A stretch of DNA of 64,000 bases from Lachnospiraceae bacterium (GCA_022483465.1 JAKVNF010000004.1:1-64000); one strand, 5' to 3'. Shown: positions 1-8,857, counted from the first letter of the stretch. A program made the numbers and translations. The notes: generated from the letters alone by a model not told the origin.

Positions 1-1400
1 TTGAACGTCGCAAGGCAGATCTTGAAGTCCTCTGCAAGACTCGGTCTGGAGATATACATGAGATCCATGAGAAGCTTGTCATACGGTGTGGTGTTGTATT
101 TCCCATACACCTGGGCATAGCCTGTGAGGCCGCACTTGCACTGCAGGCGCAGATCAAACTCCGGGAGGAATTCCTTATACTGCTGGGCAATCTCCGGTCT
201 CTCGGGTCTTGGACCCACGATAGACATGTCTCCCCTCAGGATGTTGATAAGCTGCGGCAGTTCATCCATCCGGCAGGCACGGATGAAGTGTCCAACCTTT
301 GTGATTCTGGGATCCCTCTCCCCGGTGGAGAGTCTTGCAACGCCGTCCTTCTCCGCGTCCATCTTCATGGAGCGGAACTTCAGGACCTTAAAGACCTTTC
401 CGTCCTTCGTGAGCCGGTCCTGTCTATAAAATGCCGTTCCTCCATCTGAGCGGATGATCAGGGCCAGTACGATCATCAGGGGGCTCAGGATCACCAGGGC
501 AAGGCCGCTGAGGAGGATATCAAAGAACCGCTTTAAGAAGAGGTATTCCGGTGTCGGGTTGTACCTTCCCACCTGCAGGATCGGCAGATGGAACAGATGA
601 AGCTTGTCTGCGCTCGCCATGATGACATCCCCGATTCTGGGGATCGTATACGTTGCGATGTCATTGGCGACGCAGTACTTCACGATCTGGTTCCGGTCAT
701 GGGAGTGAAGGCCATAGAGGAAGACCACCTCTGCCTGTCCGATGGCTTTCCGGATTCTGGGATCCTCCACCGAGTTCCGGTTTTTATCTGCGCTGTAGTC
801 CACGGTTCTAACTGGAAAGATGTCGCTGATATGGATCCTGCTGATGACCTCGAAGTGTGTCTGAACACTCCCCTCTTTGATGAAGCTGTCCAGGTTCTGC
901 TCCTCGTCATAGATCAGTACGGTCTTCTTGGCAGGATAGTGGCGGAAGTACCACTGATGGCTGCCGTATGCCCAGAGCGTGATGATCAGGATCTGCACGG
1001 CAAGCACCAGGAGCAGATACAGGACATTGGGCAGCCGAAAGATCAGCAGCCAGATCACGATGTAGGCAAAAAAGTTCGTCAGGACCGCGGAGAGGGTCTG
1101 CGAATAGATGATCTCCGAGATGGAACTGAGGTGGATGAGATATCCGTGATACAGATGGGATATGAGATAGTACAGGATCACATACAGCCCGATCATCAGA
1201 TAGTTTCCCATGCGGTAATAGGGAATCCTCATCTGATGGGAGTAGTACAGGTTCCAGGCGAGAATGAACGGTATGGCAACGCCGATGACATCGAGGAGTT
1301 TGACCAACCGGAGCACAAGACGGTGCTCCGTTGCATTTCTTCCATCTATATCCTTCTTCGCTGCGCCAGAATAGTGATAGGTATTCTTCGTCTCCGTCAT
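1..1400 (-). CDS. Polyprenyl-phosphate sugar transferase (WcaJ/CpsE type), 3' end cut by window
   Basis: This gene is missing from the ORF track because its stop lies left of base 1; I read it by reverse translation from ATG at 1400, open to base 1 (about 466 residues). The protein would start surface-polysaccharide assembly by moving a sugar phosphate onto undecaprenyl phosphate at the inner membrane. The N-terminal half has several hydrophobic segments (for example NYLMIGLYVILYYLISHLY) and a CoA-binding-like middle domain. The C-terminal catalytic domain carries VLKFRSMKMD, the catalytic pair in CRMDELPQL, SIVGPRPERPE and GLTGYAQVYGKY, all family hallmarks. A second, degenerate relative lies at 4093-6450, so this is the edge of an exopolysaccharide or capsule locus. 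Confidence 0.93.
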   Translation of the reverse strand, partial: MTETKNTYHYSGAAKKDIDGRNATEHRLVLRLVKLLDVIGVAIPFILAWNLYYSHQMRIPYYRMGNYLMIGLYVILYYLISHLYHGYLIHLSSISEIIYSQTLSAVLTNFFAYIVIWLLIFRLPNVLYLLLVLAVQILIITLWAYGSHQWYFRHYPAKKTVLIYDEEQNLDSFIKEGSVQTHFEVISRIHISDIFPVRTVDYSADKNRNSVEDPRIRKAIGQAEVVFLYGLHSHDRNQIVKYCVANDIATYTIPRIGDVIMASADKLHLFHLPILQVGRYNPTPEYLFLKRFFDILLSGLALVILSPLMIVLALIIRSDGGTAFYRQDRLTKDGKVFKVLKFRSMKMDAEKDGVARLSTGERDPRITKVGHFIRACRMDELPQLINILRGDMSIVGPRPERPEIAQQYKEFLPEFDLRLQCKCGLTGYAQVYGKYNTTPYDKLLMDLMYISRPSLAEDFKICLATF

Positions 1401-2306
1401 TTCTATATACTCCCCGTTGCCTGTCTCCCGCTGCCCCACATTTGTTTCTGGCTCACCCTGACCGGTGCAACGTCAGTGTTCTCATCAGGGAAGCCTATTG
1501 CATGTGCAATCAAACCATGCCATTACCTGAGCCAGCGTATCAGCCGCTCTCTAGCTCAGGCCACAAGAAAAGGAGAGGCGCCAGCTGCGTCCCTCCTCAG
1601 CGTATAGAGCGGCCAGTCGGCATACAGGCATATTACTGCGCAAATTTCTGTCCGCTCTCTTCATAATTTCGTTCCTTACCTACTCCCAACAAACCGCCTG
1701 ACGGAGCCATCCGAATGCCCCTATATTTACGGATATTTCTGTCTATTCCGTCCTTTGTGTCTGCCAAGGCAAATTACGTCTTTGCAGTCAGTACAGCGTC
1801 CTCCTGCTGCCTCCCCGTGATGTCTTGCTGCATCGAATTTCTCTGCATCTTTCCCTGGCTCTCAGGCCGCGGCATCAACCGATGTGATGATGTGATGAAC
1901 GATTCCGGAATTCGTGGTGCCTATTTCTCGGAACCATGCCTTGAAATGTGAGACAGGTCCAACGCTATGTCATATATTATATGATCTGCCTTCCTTGCTC
2001 AAGAAGAGAACTATCCAAATGTGCCAAACGCAGTTCCTGATTTTTTGACACTTTCACGGATCATTTCTTTTCTCGTACAGATAGCAGTACAATCCCCTTC
2101 CTAGGTCCTGCGAGATTTTCCCCTTGCTTGTCCTGCTCCTGTTCTCATTAGCCCCTGTATCTCCGGAGCATGCCGTTCCTTTCCATGGCTTCGTTCCATG
2201 AAACGAATGCCGTTTATCTGCTGCCGATCTGATGCCGATAGGCCAATGCCAAAGGCTTGGCTTACTGCTTCCCCTGCAAAGCAAAAATCATAGAGAAAAT
2301 CACATT
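1401..2306. other. About 0.9 kb without a recognisable gene
   Basis: This stretch lies upstream of the sugar transferase and left of the IS1595 element. The track ORFs here (1331-1666, 1715-1951, 2054-2284) have no recognisable domain, no good ribosome binding site and protein composition typical of shadows. It probably holds the sugar transferase promoter and leader; I could not identify a specific regulatory motif or a decayed gene. Confidence 0.5.
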
Positions 2307-2365
2307 TTCTTCATAGGCGTTAGTAAGAAAACGGGTTGATAAGCAATAAGTGCATCTTGTAGTCA

Positions 2366-3394
2366 TCAAATTGCAAGCAGATTGAGCTCCTTAACATCTC
2401 CATAATGGTGTACCTTCTTGGGATTCCTGGATGCAAAGAGAGCGTCCGCAAGTTCCCCAATCGTGGTCCTCTGCCTGTACGCTGCCCGGAATACGAGGTT
2501 GTAACGGTTCAAATACTTGGTAGCCACGCCGCGATATTCGATATAGCGGTGCTTGATAAAGGAGTGAAGGTTGTTCACAGTGTTCAGATTGAAGAAACTT
2601 GCCGACTCCTTCTTCACATTCATGACCGTGATTCCCAGGATCTTGCCCAGTCTTGGATACACATTCATGCCGTCCGTCAGGAAAAGTGTTCCCTTCTGGA
2701 CATGACCAGTATAGATATCAACAACATCCGCACTGGAAGGCCTTGCCCGGTTCTCGGATTTCACGATCAGATCGCCAGTCTTGCGCTGTACTGCGGTGCA
2801 GATACAGATCTGCTCGTCTGAAAGGCCGCGTTTGGATGCGGGAGTGCCACGCTTGCGGGGCTTTCGACTGGCATCAGGGCCAAATTTCGTACCTTTTTTG
2901 GACTCCGGAACGTAGGTTTCATCCGCTTCCACGACATCTTCCACCGTGGCTGGCTGCTCCACCTGCATGTCCTCGAGAGCAAGCATGATCTTATGCCGCA
3001 TGAAGAACAGACTGCTATGGCTGATCTTGCATCCATGGCTGGCAAGTGACTTGACCGTCTTATCCAGAGAGGTCCCCCTGAGCGTCTCTTCCAGAACCTT
3101 GGTCCAGATCTCAGTACCAAAGTGTGAGCCTGAGAGCAAAGTGTTGCTCGTTGTAACAAATGACGTTCCACATTGCCTGCAGATGTATGCCTGTTTTCCA
3201 TGTTTGTGTCCATTCCTAACAACATGAGCATTGGAATGGCAGATCGGACAATCCAAACGGGGAGCAATCATCTTCTTCGGAGAAGAGGTTGCACTCTCAT
3301 GGGAGAAGCCCTCCATGAGCTTGTTAACAAGAAGAATCAGGTCGTCCCTGGAAAGATCTCTGGCTTCGGTCAGTATGCGCTCAATGCAGCTCAT
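2366..3394 (-). CDS. IS1595-family (ISXO2-like) transposase
   Basis: 342-residue DDE-type transposase. Residues about 48-82 form a zinc ribbon (CPICHSN ... CRQCGTSF), typical of the family's DNA-binding N terminus. The ISXO2 catalytic core shows Asp in VVEADETYV, Asp in LFLTDGMN, and the late motif NNLHSFIKHRYIEYRGV. The gene appears intact. Its AGGAGG ribosome binding site lies 8 nt before the ATG, inside the loop of a perfect hairpin that also pairs the start region (see 3393-3419), suggesting translational restraint. It may supply transposase in trans to the MITEs at 53 and 57 kb. Confidence 0.95.
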   Translation of the reverse strand: MSCIERILTEARDLSRDDLILLVNKLMEGFSHESATSSPKKMIAPRLDCPICHSNAHVVRNGHKHGKQAYICRQCGTSFVTTSNTLLSGSHFGTEIWTKVLEETLRGTSLDKTVKSLASHGCKISHSSLFFMRHKIMLALEDMQVEQPATVEDVVEADETYVPESKKGTKFGPDASRKPRKRGTPASKRGLSDEQICICTAVQRKTGDLIVKSENRARPSSADVVDIYTGHVQKGTLFLTDGMNVYPRLGKILGITVMNVKKESASFFNLNTVNNLHSFIKHRYIEYRGVATKYLNRYNLVFRAAYRQRTTIGELADALFASRNPKKVHHYGDVKELNLLAI

Positions 3395-3419
3395 AGTCTT
3401 GCCCTCCTGGCAAGACTAT
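3393..3419 (-). promoter_or_regulatory. Hairpin that traps the transposase ribosome binding site
   Basis: On the minus strand an 11-bp perfect stem (ATAGTCTTGCC / GGCAAGACTAT) surrounds a 5-nt loop AGGAG that is the Shine-Dalgarno core; the start ATG overlaps the stem base. The layout resembles known IS devices that limit transposase translation, but the function is inferred. Confidence 0.7.
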
Positions 3420-3683
3420 TGTAGTTCAAGTTAGAGAAGGCCGTTGTACAGCAGAATGTACAAAACGGCATATTTTATACTTCTGCTAAAATGCTTTGGA
3501 GCTTATCAACCCGTTTTCTTACTAACGCCTTCTTCATATTTTGTTAAGCGGTGCTCATTATACCACATCACCCGGGATTTGAAATATCCTTTTTGTCGAT
3601 CACTATCGTCGCTGTTGTGCTGTGTATTGTAAACAGCATTTATGAAAATGTTTTTACCCGTTTCTCGGCCCCCACAACAAAAA

Positions 3684-3742
3684 GCCGGCACAGTCAGAAG
3701 ACAGGCAGACGTTCTGTCTGCCCGATTTCCAACTGTGCCGGC
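3684..3742 (-). terminator. Rho-independent terminator for the GT2-fusion gene
   Basis: An 11-bp stem ACTGTGCCGGC / GCCGGCACAGT contains an inner hairpin GGCAGAC/GTCTGCC and is followed on the minus strand by TTTTTG. It sits about 350 bp downstream of the minus-strand gene ending at 4093. The rest of 3530-4092 shows no gene. Confidence 0.75.
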
Positions 3743-4092
3743 ATTTGAAATTCCAGGTTCTCTATACGATTTTCCCTGTACGATCGCCTCTATATGATCT
3801 TACCGATGCGGTCTTCTCCGCATGATCTTCTCTGCGCAGATGCAGAGTCCTGGACGCTCTCCTTGTCCATCCTTCCCGGGATACAGGCTTGACTGAGCGT
3901 GACTTCTCTGCATCCATTGACCCAGTCTGCAGGATCCCGTTACCGTACCTGTATCGCGCTCCGTCTCTGCTTCGTCAGTTCTTTCTGCCTTGCGAGCTTT
4001 GTGAGCTTTGTATTCTGCGATTCTCCGCAGACATCGCGGTCAAAAAATACACCCGCAGTGGTCCCGCTCCCGGCTATCCCACAGCTCTGATC

Positions 4093-6450
4093 TCACTTTT
4101 CTTTTCTTCTGGTGCACACGCCAAGAAGAATGCGCAGATCCAGGAGCAGGGAGTAGTGCTGCACATAGGAAAGATCCATCTTCAGGGCATTCTGGTTTGC
4201 AAGGGAGCCGAATCTTGCTCTGCTCTCCGGATCCCTTTCCCTGCTCTCCGGAATCACGCCTCGACTCTCCGGAATCCCGTTCCTCCTCTTTGCCATGCTT
4301 CCTCTGCTCTCGCCTTCTGTCTTTTCAGCTGTCCTTTCCACTGTATTCTCAACTGCCTTTTTATCTGTCTGATTCACTGCATTTTTCCCTGCCTTTTGTT
4401 CTCTCTGAACCTCGGCAGACAGTCCGGTCCGGGAATCCTGCTGTGTGACGTTGCGGTCCTTGGTCATTCCCGCCGCTTCGTCATAGAAAATCCCCTTCTT
4501 CTGCGCATAGCCTGTGTAGCCGGGCTTCACCCGGAGGCGATAGAAGTAGTCCGGGTTCACCTGCATCAGGTCTTCCTGCTGTGCTGCCGGCAGGGGCTGC
4601 GGTCCCACAAGGCTGAGCCTCCCGGCAAGGACATCAGCAAGCATCGGAAGGCTCTTTCCAAAGCCGTCCTTCCGGAACCTGTGGCACACGGTCTTTCTGC
4701 CGCCCTGTCCCAGGATCCGGATGGTCTCCACAGCGGGTTCTCCCTCTCCCCCGTCCCGGATCTTTTTCGTGATCCAGACAGGGCAGGTGACCGCCAGGGC
4801 GGCAACACTCCCGATGATGTCGAACAAGCGCTTTACAATGCGCTTCTCCCAGCGGATGCTGTACTCCTTGAGTTCCAGGATCGGGGTATCAAAGAGGTCC
4901 ATCTGCTCTGCGCCCTCCACCAAGAGGTCCGAGACATCCGGGATCAGGTAGACGCGGATGTAGTGGCCGTAGCAGAACTGCAGGAGCTCCTCCTTGACTC
5001 TGCCGTGCAGGCCGCAGATGACAACGCAGCCGTACCAGCGAAGGCACTCCTCCTCGAGTTCCGACCAGGACTTCTGCCCGGCGTGGAGGATCCGCATGAC
5101 CCGGAACCGGTCCTGCCGGGTCTCGAAGCTCTGCACCATGTGATCCGCAAGGTCATCATCCTCTCCGGTGATGAACAGGGTATCCCTGGCAGGGAACACA
5201 TGCCGGTAGACCGCATCGGAGAGATAGGCGGTCAGGAGTGCCAGCAGGACCTGCACCACGGAGAGACACAGCATCGGAACAGCAGGGAGCAGCCAGTTCG
5301 CCATCAGGGACAGCTGGGCATAGGTGATGAGGTTGGTGATGGCAATGCCGATCACAAGGCCGGTGAACACCGCGGAGGGGCGGTGGTACCCGGTCTTCAT
5401 GCCGCCGTTTGCCCTGGTGGCAAAGAGCAGCACCAGGAAATAGATCACCAGGATGAGGAGATGCCCCCGAAAGTAGAGCTTGATGCCATAGCCGAAGTTG
5501 TAGCCGTCCTGGCTGATACGGGGGCCGCTGACAATGGGGTAGTAGGTCTGAAACCACAGGAGGGCATACAGCACCGTCTGCAGGATGAGGCCAAGGACGC
5601 TCAGCTGTACGGTCAGGAAGCGCTTTACGGACTCCATGTGATTGACGACAGCGTCGTCAATCGCCCTGCGGAAGGTCGCGCGGAAGGCCCACTGCACAAG
5701 GTGCCAGGCGCTGCCTGCCACAGACAGCTGCGCCACGTTCCGGTACAGGTTCCAGATGCGCTTGATGGCGGTGCCCTTGTTGCTCGAGAGGCTCTTTCCC
5801 GGTCTTCGGTACACCGCAAGCGGGGTGTCAAGGCCGTAGGCCGTGATGCCGCTCTTTAGGATCTGCCACCAGGCTGCCATGTCCTCGGAGCCGATATCCG
5901 GCATCCTGCAGAGATCCTTTGCGACAATCTCCGTGTCGATGAGAACCGTGCTGGTGAAGATCACCGTGCGGGAGAGTGCCTTCTCATAGGTCAGCGTCCT
6001 GGGGACCCTGGTCCTCTTCCCGGTGGGGTGTGCGTTCTCATCGCCGAAGTAGTACGACGTAAAGACAAAGCCCGCGTGATACTTCTCCATGTAGGAGAGG
6101 GAAAGCTCCAGCTTTCTGGGATCCCACAGGTCATCCGCATCCAGGAAGGCAATATACCTCCCCTTCGCCGCATCGACACCGGTGTTTCTCGCCCTCGCTG
6201 CGCCCTCGTTCTTCTCCTTTCGGATCAGGTGGATCTTTGCCGCCGTCTCCTTGGGGAGGCTCTCCAGGGTCTTTTCGATCACCTCTGCAGAGTGGTCCGG
6301 GCTCCTGTCATCCACGAGCAGGAGCTCCCAGTCGGTGCAGGTCTGCTGCACCACCGTCCGGATGGTATCTGCGATATAGTTCTCCGCCTTATATACTGGC
6401 ACAATGATGGATATCACGTCTGTCGTTCTCCACATGTATTCCGGCGGCAC
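4093..6450 (-). CDS. GT2 glycosyltransferase fused to a degenerate membrane sugar transferase
   Basis: About 785 residues from the GTG at 6450, which has GGAGGAG 10 nt upstream; the track start at 6504 has none. The N-terminal 230 residues are a GT-A fold family 2 glycosyltransferase (ISIIVPVYKAENYI, ELLLVDDRSPDHS, ARARNTG, FLDADDLWDP). Then come four membrane segments, a nucleotide-binding-like region (LFITGEDDDLADHM) and a C-terminal phosphoglycosyltransferase-like domain (KRLFDIIGSV, LSLVGPQPL, KPGYTGYAQKKG). That domain lacks the FRSM stretch and the catalytic Asp-Glu pair (RFRKDGFGKSLPMLADVL where others have ..DELPQL..). It also carries a polar insertion of about 100 residues after YAQKKG with a 7-residue repeat (PESR units). 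It may be an active GT2 with a structural partner domain; the acceptor is unknown. Confidence 0.85.
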   Translation of the reverse strand: MPPEYMWRTTDVISIIVPVYKAENYIADTIRTVVQQTCTDWELLLVDDRSPDHSAEVIEKTLESLPKETAAKIHLIRKEKNEGAARARNTGVDAAKGRYIAFLDADDLWDPRKLELSLSYMEKYHAGFVFTSYYFGDENAHPTGKRTRVPRTLTYEKALSRTVIFTSTVLIDTEIVAKDLCRMPDIGSEDMAAWWQILKSGITAYGLDTPLAVYRRPGKSLSSNKGTAIKRIWNLYRNVAQLSVAGSAWHLVQWAFRATFRRAIDDAVVNHMESVKRFLTVQLSVLGLILQTVLYALLWFQTYYPIVSGPRISQDGYNFGYGIKLYFRGHLLILVIYFLVLLFATRANGGMKTGYHRPSAVFTGLVIGIAITNLITYAQLSLMANWLLPAVPMLCLSVVQVLLALLTAYLSDAVYRHVFPARDTLFITGEDDDLADHMVQSFETRQDRFRVMRILHAGQKSWSELEEECLRWYGCVVICGLHGRVKEELLQFCYGHYIRVYLIPDVSDLLVEGAEQMDLFDTPILELKEYSIRWEKRIVKRLFDIIGSVAALAVTCPVWITKKIRDGGEGEPAVETIRILGQGGRKTVCHRFRKDGFGKSLPMLADVLAGRLSLVGPQPLPAAQQEDLMQVNPDYFYRLRVKPGYTGYAQKKGIFYDEAAGMTKDRNVTQQDSRTGLSAEVQREQKAGKNAVNQTDKKAVENTVERTAEKTEGESRGSMAKRRNGIPESRGVIPESRERDPESRARFGSLANQNALKMDLSYVQHYSLLLDLRILLGVCTRRKEK
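4223..4276 (-). repeat. Three 21-bp tandem repeats inside the GT2-fusion gene
   Basis: CTCTCCGG recurs at 4223, 4244 and 4265, an exact 21-bp spacing, encoding repeats around PESR. Because the unit is a multiple of three, copy-number change would keep the frame. It lies in the low-complexity insertion of the sugar-transferase domain. Confidence 0.65.
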
Positions 6451-6696
6451 GTCTCTTTGTCTCCTCCGGAACGATTCAAAAAGGCTGCCGGATGGCGATC
6501 CCACCGGCGGCAGCTTGTCTTCTGTGATTCCATCTTATCATCTTGCCCGGCGGTTGGAAACCGCGCGGCAGGATCCGGACTCCTCCGGGCTTTTTGTCAG
6601 GCAGCTCTGCTCTCCCACGCTCCCGGTCTTCTGATCACCGGGTCTTTTGCTCTTTGCGGGATCCCCACTGTATCACGCTGCTGCGCCTTTCCGCTG

Positions 6697-7482
6697 TCAG
6701 TCTCCGAAGACATATCCCGTCATGGCGATGGCACCCAGGCTGCAGACGTTGTTGAACGCCCGGGCCGCGTCGCCGTCCGCCGCCCCGAGACAGTAGCAAA
6801 GGGGCAGGAAGTGGTCCGGCGTGGGAACCGCGTAGGAGGCATCCGGGTGGGTCCCGTAATGCAATACCTGATTGGTATCCCCGGCAAGAACAGCCTCGGT
6901 GATGTAGTCATTGAAGCGCTTGCAGGCCGGGGAGCCGTCCTCGTTGTCCCAGTCCACCATGCGCAGGTTGTGAACCACGTTGCCGCTGCCAAGGATCAGG
7001 TACCCCTCCTCCCTAAGCGGCGCGAGCTTCCTGCCAAGGTCGGCGCACTTTGCCGGGGTCAGTCTCCCGTTGACCGAGAGCTGCACCACCGGGATGTCCG
7101 CCTTCGGGAACATGTGGACCAGCACGGTCCAGATGCCGTGGTCGATCCCCCAGCTGTCATCCACCCGGACCGCGCCGCCGAGGAGGTTCTTCACTTCCTC
7201 CGTCAGCGCCGGGCTCCCCACCGCGTTGTACCTGACTTCATAGAGCTCCTCCGGGAACCCGTACATGTCGTAGATCTGCCTGGGGTGCGCCGCGCTCTGG
7301 ACCAGGGTCTCCCCCTGATACCAGTGGGCCGAGACCGCAAGGATGGCCTTCGGCTTTCCCTGCGAGGCGAGCAGCTGCTCTCCCGTCTCCCGCAGTGTCC
7401 TTGTGATGTCATTGTGCTCCAGTGCCAGCATCGGGCTTCCGTGCCCCGAAAAGATCACCGGCATCCTCGTCTTCTGTGCCAT
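6697..7482 (-). CDS. ygiD: DODA-type extradiol ring-cleaving dioxygenase (YgiD-like)
   Basis: 261 residues from ATG at 7482 (GGAGGG 8 nt upstream; the longer track start lacks a site). It belongs to the class III extradiol dioxygenase family that includes E. coli 4,5-DOPA dioxygenase YgiD, a single-iron cytosolic enzyme opening catechol-type rings. Seen here: FSGHGSPMLALE near the N terminus with a metal-type His, SAHWYQGETLVQ, DSWGIDHGIWTVLVHMFP, GSGNVVHNL and the terminal TPDHFLPL. It is divergent from the HxlR regulator at 7691, which suggests regulation by it. The real substrate cannot be read from sequence. Confidence 0.88.
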   Translation of the reverse strand: MAQKTRMPVIFSGHGSPMLALEHNDITRTLRETGEQLLASQGKPKAILAVSAHWYQGETLVQSAAHPRQIYDMYGFPEELYEVRYNAVGSPALTEEVKNLLGGAVRVDDSWGIDHGIWTVLVHMFPKADIPVVQLSVNGRLTPAKCADLGRKLAPLREEGYLILGSGNVVHNLRMVDWDNEDGSPACKRFNDYITEAVLAGDTNQVLHYGTHPDASYAVPTPDHFLPLCYCLGAADGDAARAFNNVCSLGAIAMTGYVFGD

Positions 7483-7572
7483 TTCTTCGTCCCTCCACTC
7501 CCGTCCCGCGACGGGCATTTCCATAATACTTCATTTTTCATACTTGCTATTTGTTTCCGATCGGCTATCATG

Positions 7573-7601
7573 AGAATAGTCCCTGCCGGGAAGGCCCGCA
7601 A
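7573..7601 (-). promoter_or_regulatory. Candidate ygiD promoter
   Basis: On the minus strand TTGCGG (7601-7596) and TATTCT (7578-7573) are separated by exactly 17 nt, a sigma-A-like arrangement about 90 nt ahead of the ygiD start. The tandem operator at 7610-7638 lies immediately upstream of the -35. Confidence 0.55.
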
Positions 7602-7609
7602 GAGGGATC

Positions 7610-7638
7610 TTTTGCCATAGCAGGTATGTTTTGCCATA
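7610..7638. promoter_or_regulatory. Tandem 10-bp repeat, probable HxlR operator
   Basis: TTTTGCCATA occurs twice in direct orientation (7610-7619 and 7629-7638), start to start 19 bp, close to two helical turns. It sits between divergent ygiD and the HxlR gene, where autoregulating HxlR/MarR-type winged-helix dimers usually bind. Confidence 0.6.
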
Positions 7639-7690
7639 CGATTGGCCAAAAACCGATGCCTGCTGATTCTGCACACGAGGAACACCATTC

Positions 7691-8080
7691 ATGAAGAAAG
7701 AAACCTGCAAAAAGGCGGATCAGTTCGGGATCTGCCCCTATGTCACCGCCCAGGAGCTGCTGCAGGGCAAGTGGGCCATCCTGATCCTGCATGAGCTGGA
7801 GGGCGGCCCTCGACGGTTCAACCAGCTGCAGAAGGCCATCGATGTCACCCAGGCGACGCTCTCCTCCCAGCTGCGGAAGATGGAGGCGGAGGGCCTCGTC
7901 AGCCGCACCGTCTACGCCGAGGTGCCGCCCCGGGTGGAATATCAGCTGACCGAGATCGGGCGGACCTTTGTGCCGGTCCTTGCCAGCATCCGCAGCTGGG
8001 GCGAGCAGTACATCGCCTATCTCCACGCCAAAAACCACAGCGAAAACAAGGACGCAGTCCAGGAGGAGAAGGCGCAATGA
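7691..8080 (+). CDS. HxlR-family winged-helix transcriptional regulator
   Basis: 129 residues. The family core is clear: CPYVTAQELLQGKWAILILHEL leading the first helices, then RRFNQLQKAIDVTQATLSSQLRKMEAEGLVSRTVYAEVPPRVEYQLTEIG, the recognition helix and wing. Cys6 and Cys15 near the N terminus could serve redox or electrophile sensing as in some HxlR proteins (inference). GAGGA lies about 10 nt before the ATG. The stop overlaps the trmD start (ATGA), so the two are co-translated. It is divergent from ygiD, sharing the tandem operator. Confidence 0.93.
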   Translation: MKKETCKKADQFGICPYVTAQELLQGKWAILILHELEGGPRRFNQLQKAIDVTQATLSSQLRKMEAEGLVSRTVYAEVPPRVEYQLTEIGRTFVPVLASIRSWGEQYIAYLHAKNHSENKDAVQEEKAQ

Positions 8081-8811
8081 AGATCACGATCCTCACCCTG
8101 TTCCCGGAGAGCTTTGACGGCTTTCTGCAGGGGCCAGTGCTGCGGCGGGCCGTCCGAAACGGCGCCCTTGCCATCGAGGTGGTGGACATCCGCAACTATG
8201 CGGACGGGAGCTTCCGAAAGCTCGACGACAACACCTTCGGCGGCGGTGTGGGGCAGGTGATGCGGGCAAAGCCGGTGCTCTCCGCCCTCGCGGCCGTGCG
8301 GCAGAAGGACTCGGTTGTCTGCGCCATGACCCCGGTCGGGGTGCCCTACACCCAAAAGATGGCAAGAGAGCTCTCCGATCTCTCCCACCTCATCCTCCTC
8401 TGCGGCCACTACGAGGGGATCGACGAGCGGGTCTACAAGGCGGTGGACCGCAGGATCTGCCTCGGGGACTTTGTCCTGACGGGCGGTGAGATCGCCGCCT
8501 GCGCCGTGGCGGACTCGGTGATTCGGCTTCTCCCCGGCGTTTTGAAGGAAGCTGCCACCCGGGGCGAGTCCTTTGAGAACGGCCTTCTCGAGTACCCCCA
8601 GTACACCCAGCCGGCAGACCTGGACGGGGACCTGGTGCCCCCAGTTCTTCTCTCTGGCGATCACGAAAAGATCCGGAAATGGCGGCTCGAGGAGTCTTTG
8701 CGCGCAACCCTCCGGTACCGCCCGGACCTTCTCAGGGACCGGCCCTGCACCCCCAAGGAGCAGGCGATCCTGGAAAGGATCCGAAAAGAAAAGCCCGGGG
8801 AACGGCAATAA
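8077..8811 (+). CDS. trmD: tRNA (guanine37-N1)-methyltransferase
   Basis: 244 residues, normal TrmD length. The enzyme uses SAM to make m1G37 in tRNAs reading codons that start with C, preventing frameshifts. Knot-fold signatures are present: ILTLFPESFDGF, LILLCGHYEGIDERV, GDFVLTGGEIAA, LLPGVLKEA, YPQYTQPADLDG, PPVLLSGDHEKIRKWR. The early motif reads DDNTFGGGVGQVM rather than the usual DDxPYGGGxGMVM, so it is a somewhat divergent member. It starts inside the HxlR stop codon rather than sitting in the usual rpsP-rimM-trmD-rplS cluster; it may be a second copy or a relocated sole copy. Confidence 0.95.
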   Translation: MKITILTLFPESFDGFLQGPVLRRAVRNGALAIEVVDIRNYADGSFRKLDDNTFGGGVGQVMRAKPVLSALAAVRQKDSVVCAMTPVGVPYTQKMARELSDLSHLILLCGHYEGIDERVYKAVDRRICLGDFVLTGGEIAACAVADSVIRLLPGVLKEAATRGESFENGLLEYPQYTQPADLDGDLVPPVLLSGDHEKIRKWRLEESLRATLRYRPDLLRDRPCTPKEQAILERIRKEKPGERQ

Positions 8812-8857
8812 AGGCGTGCCCCTTGCTTCCCTGTTTTCCAACGACAACAGGCTATAA

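Larger units (their letters stand above)
2316..3529 (-). mobile_element. Complete IS1595-family insertion sequence
   Basis: The element is bounded by a perfect 29-bp terminal inverted repeat: GGCGTTAGTAAGAAAACGGG... at 2316-2344 and its complement at 3501-3529. A 9-bp direct repeat TTCTTCATA flanks it (2307-2315 and 3530-3538), compatible with the roughly 8-bp duplication of IS1595 elements and showing insertion here without later rearrangement. It carries one transposase gene on the minus strand. Its ends closely resemble those of the two 308-bp elements at 53061 and 57418 (26 of 29 positions match on one side). Confidence 0.95.

Noticed and set aside
588-1607. 339-residue plus-strand ORF
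   Set aside because: Shadow of the minus-strand sugar transferase, which reads continuously from 1400 to base 1 with family motifs.
3889-5859. 656-residue plus-strand ORF
   Set aside because: It lies antisense to the GT2 fusion, with no recognisable domain and composition of a shadow frame.
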